Source: Ovis canadensis
Taxonomy: Eukaryota; Chordata; Mammalia; Artiodactyla; Bovidae
Direction of reading: 5' to 3'
DNA length: 64,000 nt
NCBI RefSeq assembly: GCF_042477335.2
Contig: NC_091255.1
Span: 44,928,501-44,992,500, forward strand
Every line of letters starts with the position of its first letter. Positions within the stretch are counted from its first letter, which is position 1. Both the position numbers and the translations under genes were made by a program. Shown here in pieces: positions 33,641 to 64,000 of the stretch. Below the pieces are notes generated by a model. That model did no database searches, was not told the DNA's origin, and saw nothing but the letters and a program-made list of their open reading frames with translations.

Positions 33641-34276
33641 AACTGATACAAGAGCCAAGACACTTCTTTTAAAGTGTTTGGAGGTACTGCAGCTCCAAGG
33701 AACTCAATAAACTTGGCATAATACAGGGTTCTTTTCTATAAAGTGGGCATTGCTGGATCTCTGCCAGTATGTTTCTTTCATGAAAGTGTAGCTGAAACAG
33801 TCCTGAAAATGTCTACTTACTTTCACAAGTGTGTGTGAGACAGATGGTATGTTTTCATCCAAACAAGTGCTCACAGGAGATGGGGGCTGGGCCTGGGTCA
33901 AAGCGATATATAGATCCCACTTCATTCTTCAGTGGCAGCAAAGGACTGGACCGGGCTGGACTGAACTCTGATCAACTTGAGCTAGGCTTTGACGACCTAC
34001 ATGTGTGTTTTTTCTGACGTAGAGAATAACCCAGATTTGGAGAACTGAGGTCTCTGGTCACTGGTTGTGGGTAGGGGCTGGGGTTTTCTTGGAGGAACTA
34101 GACCATTTCACTGTCAATCAGTGACAAATCCCAGCATTGAAAGTGAGGCAGTGGGCTCTCATAGAGAGGGTAGAGGGCAGACAGCTGCCACAGGGGGCCA
34201 CCTGAGGCAGCTGAAGCTGAATTGAAGATCTGCCTCTAGGCTTTTCTGAGTAGTAATTTCCAGCTTTCTTGTCAAA

Positions 34277-34481
34277 AAGACTTCCCTGGTGACTCAGATG
34301 GTAAAGACTCTGCCTGCGATGCAGGAGACCCAGGTTCAATCCCTGGGTCGGGAAGATCTCCTGGAGAAGGAAGTGGCAACCCACTCTGGTATTCTTGCCT
34401 GGGAAATCCCATGGACAAAGGAGCCTGGCGGGCTACAGTCCAAGGGGTCGCAAAGAGTTGGACATGACTAAGCGATAATAC
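34277..34481 (+). mobile_element. Bov-tA-type SINE with 11-bp target-site duplication
   Basis: Head GACTTCCCTGGTGACTCAG and tail GACATGACTAAGCGATAATA. The direct repeat TTCTTGTCAAA is at 34266-34276 and 34482-34492. Confidence 0.92.
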
Positions 34482-34585
34482 TTCTTGTCAAAGGTCCTTG
34501 GGAACAATTAACAGAAGGACTTGTGACACAATTTAGGACAGAGAAGTCACAGGGTAAGCAGCCTTGCTCCATCTCCCACGTCTGA

Positions 34586-34661
34586 GGCTTGGTTTTGGCA
34601 CTAGCAGAGGCTGGGACACGCGTGTCCACGCACCATTCAGGGTGTACAAGCACAGTCCACA
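34586..34661. repeat. Unclassified repeat, copy 1 (pairs with 36235-36310)
   Basis: It matches 36235-36310 without gaps over 76 bases with 10 differences (about 87% identity by direct count). Similarity resumes after a gap: AGCCAGAGGAGGCAGCAG here against AGCCAGAGGCAGCAG near 36471. The family was not recognised. Confidence 0.65.
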
Positions 34662-35359
34662 GCCTTAGCCAGAGGAGGCAGCAGAGAGCTCAACCCAACT
34701 CTGCGCCTGTGAGCTCAGGTCAGAAGTGTGTCTGGAAGAGCTGATGCAGGCCAGGGCTCCCGGTTCTCCCTCCCAGAGCTAGGGAGTGGACACTAGGACT
34801 TTTCAGTTTTTCCACCCTTGGGTCACTGGTTCACCATCTGATCTACTCATCATGGTATCTAGGTCTGGTTGTGGGGAAACCGAGGCAGTAACCAGGCTCT
34901 TATCTGAAGGTAGCCATCAGATGAGGGCTCTCAGCTCTCCACCTGTGCACACAGCCTCACTCTATCATTAGCCAGGACTACCTGCTTCTACAGCAGAGTG
35001 GCTTCCTGCCTCTTCCAGACCCTGCACACCACCGCCTCTACTCCCACTCCTTCCCCAGGATGGCACAGTGTCCACCAAGAAGCTGCTTTGGATTCCATAC
35101 AGTCTACTCAGGGCCTTTCCTCATCTGATGTTCTGAATCTCAGTTATGGGACGGTGACCATCCCTGAAGTCTGGGGCACCCCTGAGAACAGGAGCTGTTA
35201 TCTCTGCCATAGAGCTTCACCCTCCCAACCTCTCAGAGCTCTGCGCCTGGCTCTGTCCACCTATGGATCACCTAGGTATCATGATCCATCAGATGGAATG
35301 GTGTTGGTAAGACGTGGGGGTAGATGGAGGCAGATGCAGTGTGTACAAACAGGGGGCTC

Positions 35360-35365
35360 TTTACT
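35360..35365 (-). promoter_or_regulatory. ITGA3: Possible ITGA3 poly(A) signal AGTAAA (minus strand)
   Basis: TTTACT on the plus strand, 1.2 kb after the B-form stop. A variant hexamer; no canonical AATAAA was seen between here and the stop. Confidence 0.35.
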
Positions 35366-36566
35366 GGTTGCCGTGAGAAGCCTATATACAAAGAAGGCAC
35401 AAGGAGGGGGAAGGAGCTCCCCTGCTACAGTACCATGAAAGGGGGGAGGGGCTGAGGAGGGGACCTGCTGACAGGCCGGGGTCAGGAGAGGTTTTCTGGA
35501 AATAGCTCAACTTCTAGAATGGGCCACAGGTGAGACGGCAAAGCTAAACTGGCTCCAAAAGCCAAAGAGCGCCAAGAGCTCCACTTCCAGGTCTCCAACC
35601 CACGGTCAGTGAGGGCAGAGTAGGGTCTGGCCGATGGGCCGTGATGGGGCTTCCTCCCTGTTCTACATTCAAGCGTCGCTCCTCTGTGATCGCGTGGAGA
35701 TCCCTCCAGGCCTCAAGGTCAGGATGGTAAATGTGGGTGAGAAGTGGTATCTGCTCTGTATCTGTCCATCATCTCTGTGGCCCAGGACTGGTCCCCACTC
35801 TATTGAGGATACCATCATGCTCCCAGAGTGGTCCCAGCACAGCCTGTCCTGGTTGTCTAGCAGCATGTCCACCTCTGTGTCCTCAGGCTGCGCTTCCTAC
35901 GAGTGCGCGTAATGGCCATGGCTGAGTTCAGAGGTTTTCCCAGCAATTCATGAAAGAGAGCCCCCCTGGGGACCTTCTTTCTAGTTCATTCTGCTCTTGG
36001 TCTGAGCACGCCGGGCCCTTTGAACACCTCCTTGAATGCCCTCAGGCAGGCTCCCCACTCTCTGCCATGGGTGCTGAGAGCTCCACTGGGGTCTGTGGGC
36101 TGCTCCTTGTCAGTAGTTTTCATCTCGAGGTCAGGGTCAATCCAGTGCCTATGGCTCATGATGGGTCCAGTGTGAACAGAGGAAGGGTCACCACACTGGG
36201 GGCCTCTTCCTCCTGGCTCTGGCAGAAGGCCTTTGGCTTGGTTTTGGCACTGGGAAAGGCTGGGACACGCATGGCCGTGCACCATTCGGGGTGCACAAGC
36301 GCAGTCCACAAGCAGTGGGGCCCCCATGTGCTCATATGTGGCCAGGGCACAGGGCTGCAGTGCTCAGCAGTGCACGGGCCACAGCCCCAGCCTTCCTTCA
36401 GGGAGACGGCCATGGCCACATAGCACGTGCATGCACTTGGAAGGTGCGTGTGCCCGAGCCTGCTGGTGCCAGCCAGAGGCAGCAGCCCCTGGGGTCTGTC
36501 GGGGCTTAAATTATGATAAATAGAAGAAGAGGACACTGGAGGAGCAGGGTGCGATCAGGGAGGATG
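35366..36566 (-). other. ITGA3: ITGA3 3' UTR (probable)
   Basis: Sequence downstream of the last ITGA3 exon's stop. It includes the second copy of the unclassified repeat (36235-36310). No other gene was recognised. If tail exon A is spliced to the last exon, both mRNAs share this UTR. Confidence 0.45.
36235..36310. repeat. Unclassified repeat, copy 2, inside the ITGA3 3' UTR region
   Basis: Partner of 34586-34661. Core blocks GGCTTGGTTTTGGCACT, GCACCATTC and CAGTCCACA are shared. Related sequence continues to about 36486 after an insertion relative to copy 1. Confidence 0.65.
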
Positions 36567-63518
<26,952 letters not shown>

Positions 63519-64000
63519 GGCTGCCGGCGGGAACCTGGCCGCTGGCGAGAGCGAGTGAGGGCGTGGAGCTGGGAGCGAGGACCTGTTCACCTGCTCCGCC
63601 GCGCCACCGAAGAACGCTCCCGCCGGCCGCGTAGTTAAGCCCCGCAGCGCTGCTCAGTTTCTGGCCCCCAGACTTGGTCAATTTTACATCCGCTCACGGT
63701 CTGAACGCTCAGATTTCCCTCGGAGGTCCGCGGGTCTATTCTCCCGCCTGCGCTGTCCCGGGTCACCGCCCCCCTGTCCTGGGCACCCTGCCCCTCAGCT
63801 CGCACCGGCCGCGCCCACTTGACCGCACAGTCGCCTCCGATCCGGGTTCGGCGGCGGATCTGAGCAGGCAGACCAGTCCACCGCAAGGAAGACAGGAAGG
63901 AGGGGTGTCCCCCCGCACGCGCCCCGCCTCCCCACGCCCAGCCCCGCACCTCCCCACCTTGCGCGCCCAGCCAGGGCTAAGCTTTCCTTCCGGGGAAAGG
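63519..64000 (-). promoter_or_regulatory. ITGA3: ITGA3 5' UTR and CpG-rich promoter region
   Basis: Many CG dinucleotides, a GC box within GCCCCGCCTCC (about 63921-63931) and GGAA motifs (AGGAAGACAGGAAGG, 63886-63900) that could bind ETS factors. No TATA box seen. The region runs past the window edge. Confidence 0.65.

Larger units (their letters stand above)
31901..35359. other. Intergenic region between PDK2 promoter and ITGA3 3' end
   Basis: It holds SINEs at 32196-32461 and 34277-34481, an MIR piece at about 32920-33020, a T-run at 33623-33640 and one copy of an unclassified repeat at 34586-34661. No gene was recognised; reading frames are short. Confidence 0.6.

Overview
The window is mammalian nuclear DNA from a ruminant, very probably a bovid such as cattle. 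Coding sequence is split into short exons with consensus GT/AG borders. The DNA is full of BovB (RTE-type) LINE pieces and tRNA-Glu-derived Bov-tA/BOV-A2 SINEs, which are typical of ruminants, together with old mammalian repeats (MIR, L2, hAT/MER). Nothing prokaryotic or plasmid-like is present. The gene order matches the SAMD14 - PDK2 - ITGA3 block of human 17q21.33, read in the opposite direction.

Three protein genes were reconstructed exon by exon, and every splice phase closes. SAMD14 lies on the + strand (coding exons 827-13538, 416 aa): a SAM-domain adaptor whose 5' non-coding start is outside the window. PDK2 lies on the - strand (31412 down to 16172, 11 coding exons, 407 aa): the mitochondrial pyruvate dehydrogenase kinase 2. 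ITGA3 lies on the - strand (63518 down to 36567, 24 common exons plus two alternative cytoplasmic-tail exons, A 1049 aa and B 1064 aa): the integrin alpha-3 subunit.

Layout by region: 0-0.8 kb SAMD14 intron with a degenerate TGGA repeat; 0.8-13.5 kb SAMD14, with a CpG-rich exon at 8.6-8.9 kb; 13.5-16.2 kb converging 3' ends of SAMD14 and PDK2; 16.2-31.4 kb PDK2, with repeat-rich introns; 31.3-31.9 kb CpG-rich PDK2 promoter; 32-35.3 kb intergenic DNA with SINEs; 35.3-63.5 kb ITGA3, whose 7.2-kb intron 1 fills 56.1-63.3 kb; 63.5-64 kb GC-rich ITGA3 promoter.

The genes are neighbours by synteny and do not form one pathway. PDK2 phosphorylates and inhibits the pyruvate dehydrogenase complex in the mitochondrial matrix. 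ITGA3 pairs with beta-1 as a laminin receptor at the cell surface. SAMD14 is a cytoplasmic adaptor. ITGA3 and PDK2 are head-to-tail, with about 4 kb between the ITGA3 3' end and the PDK2 promoter. SAMD14 and PDK2 are tail-to-tail.

I found no undescribed gene system. The points most worth checking are a tandem in-frame splice donor in PDK2 exon 1, an unclassified 76-bp repeat shared between the ITGA3 3' UTR and the DNA beyond it, motif clusters in the PDK2 3' UTR and in ITGA3 intron 1, and several transposon insertions with readable target-site duplications.
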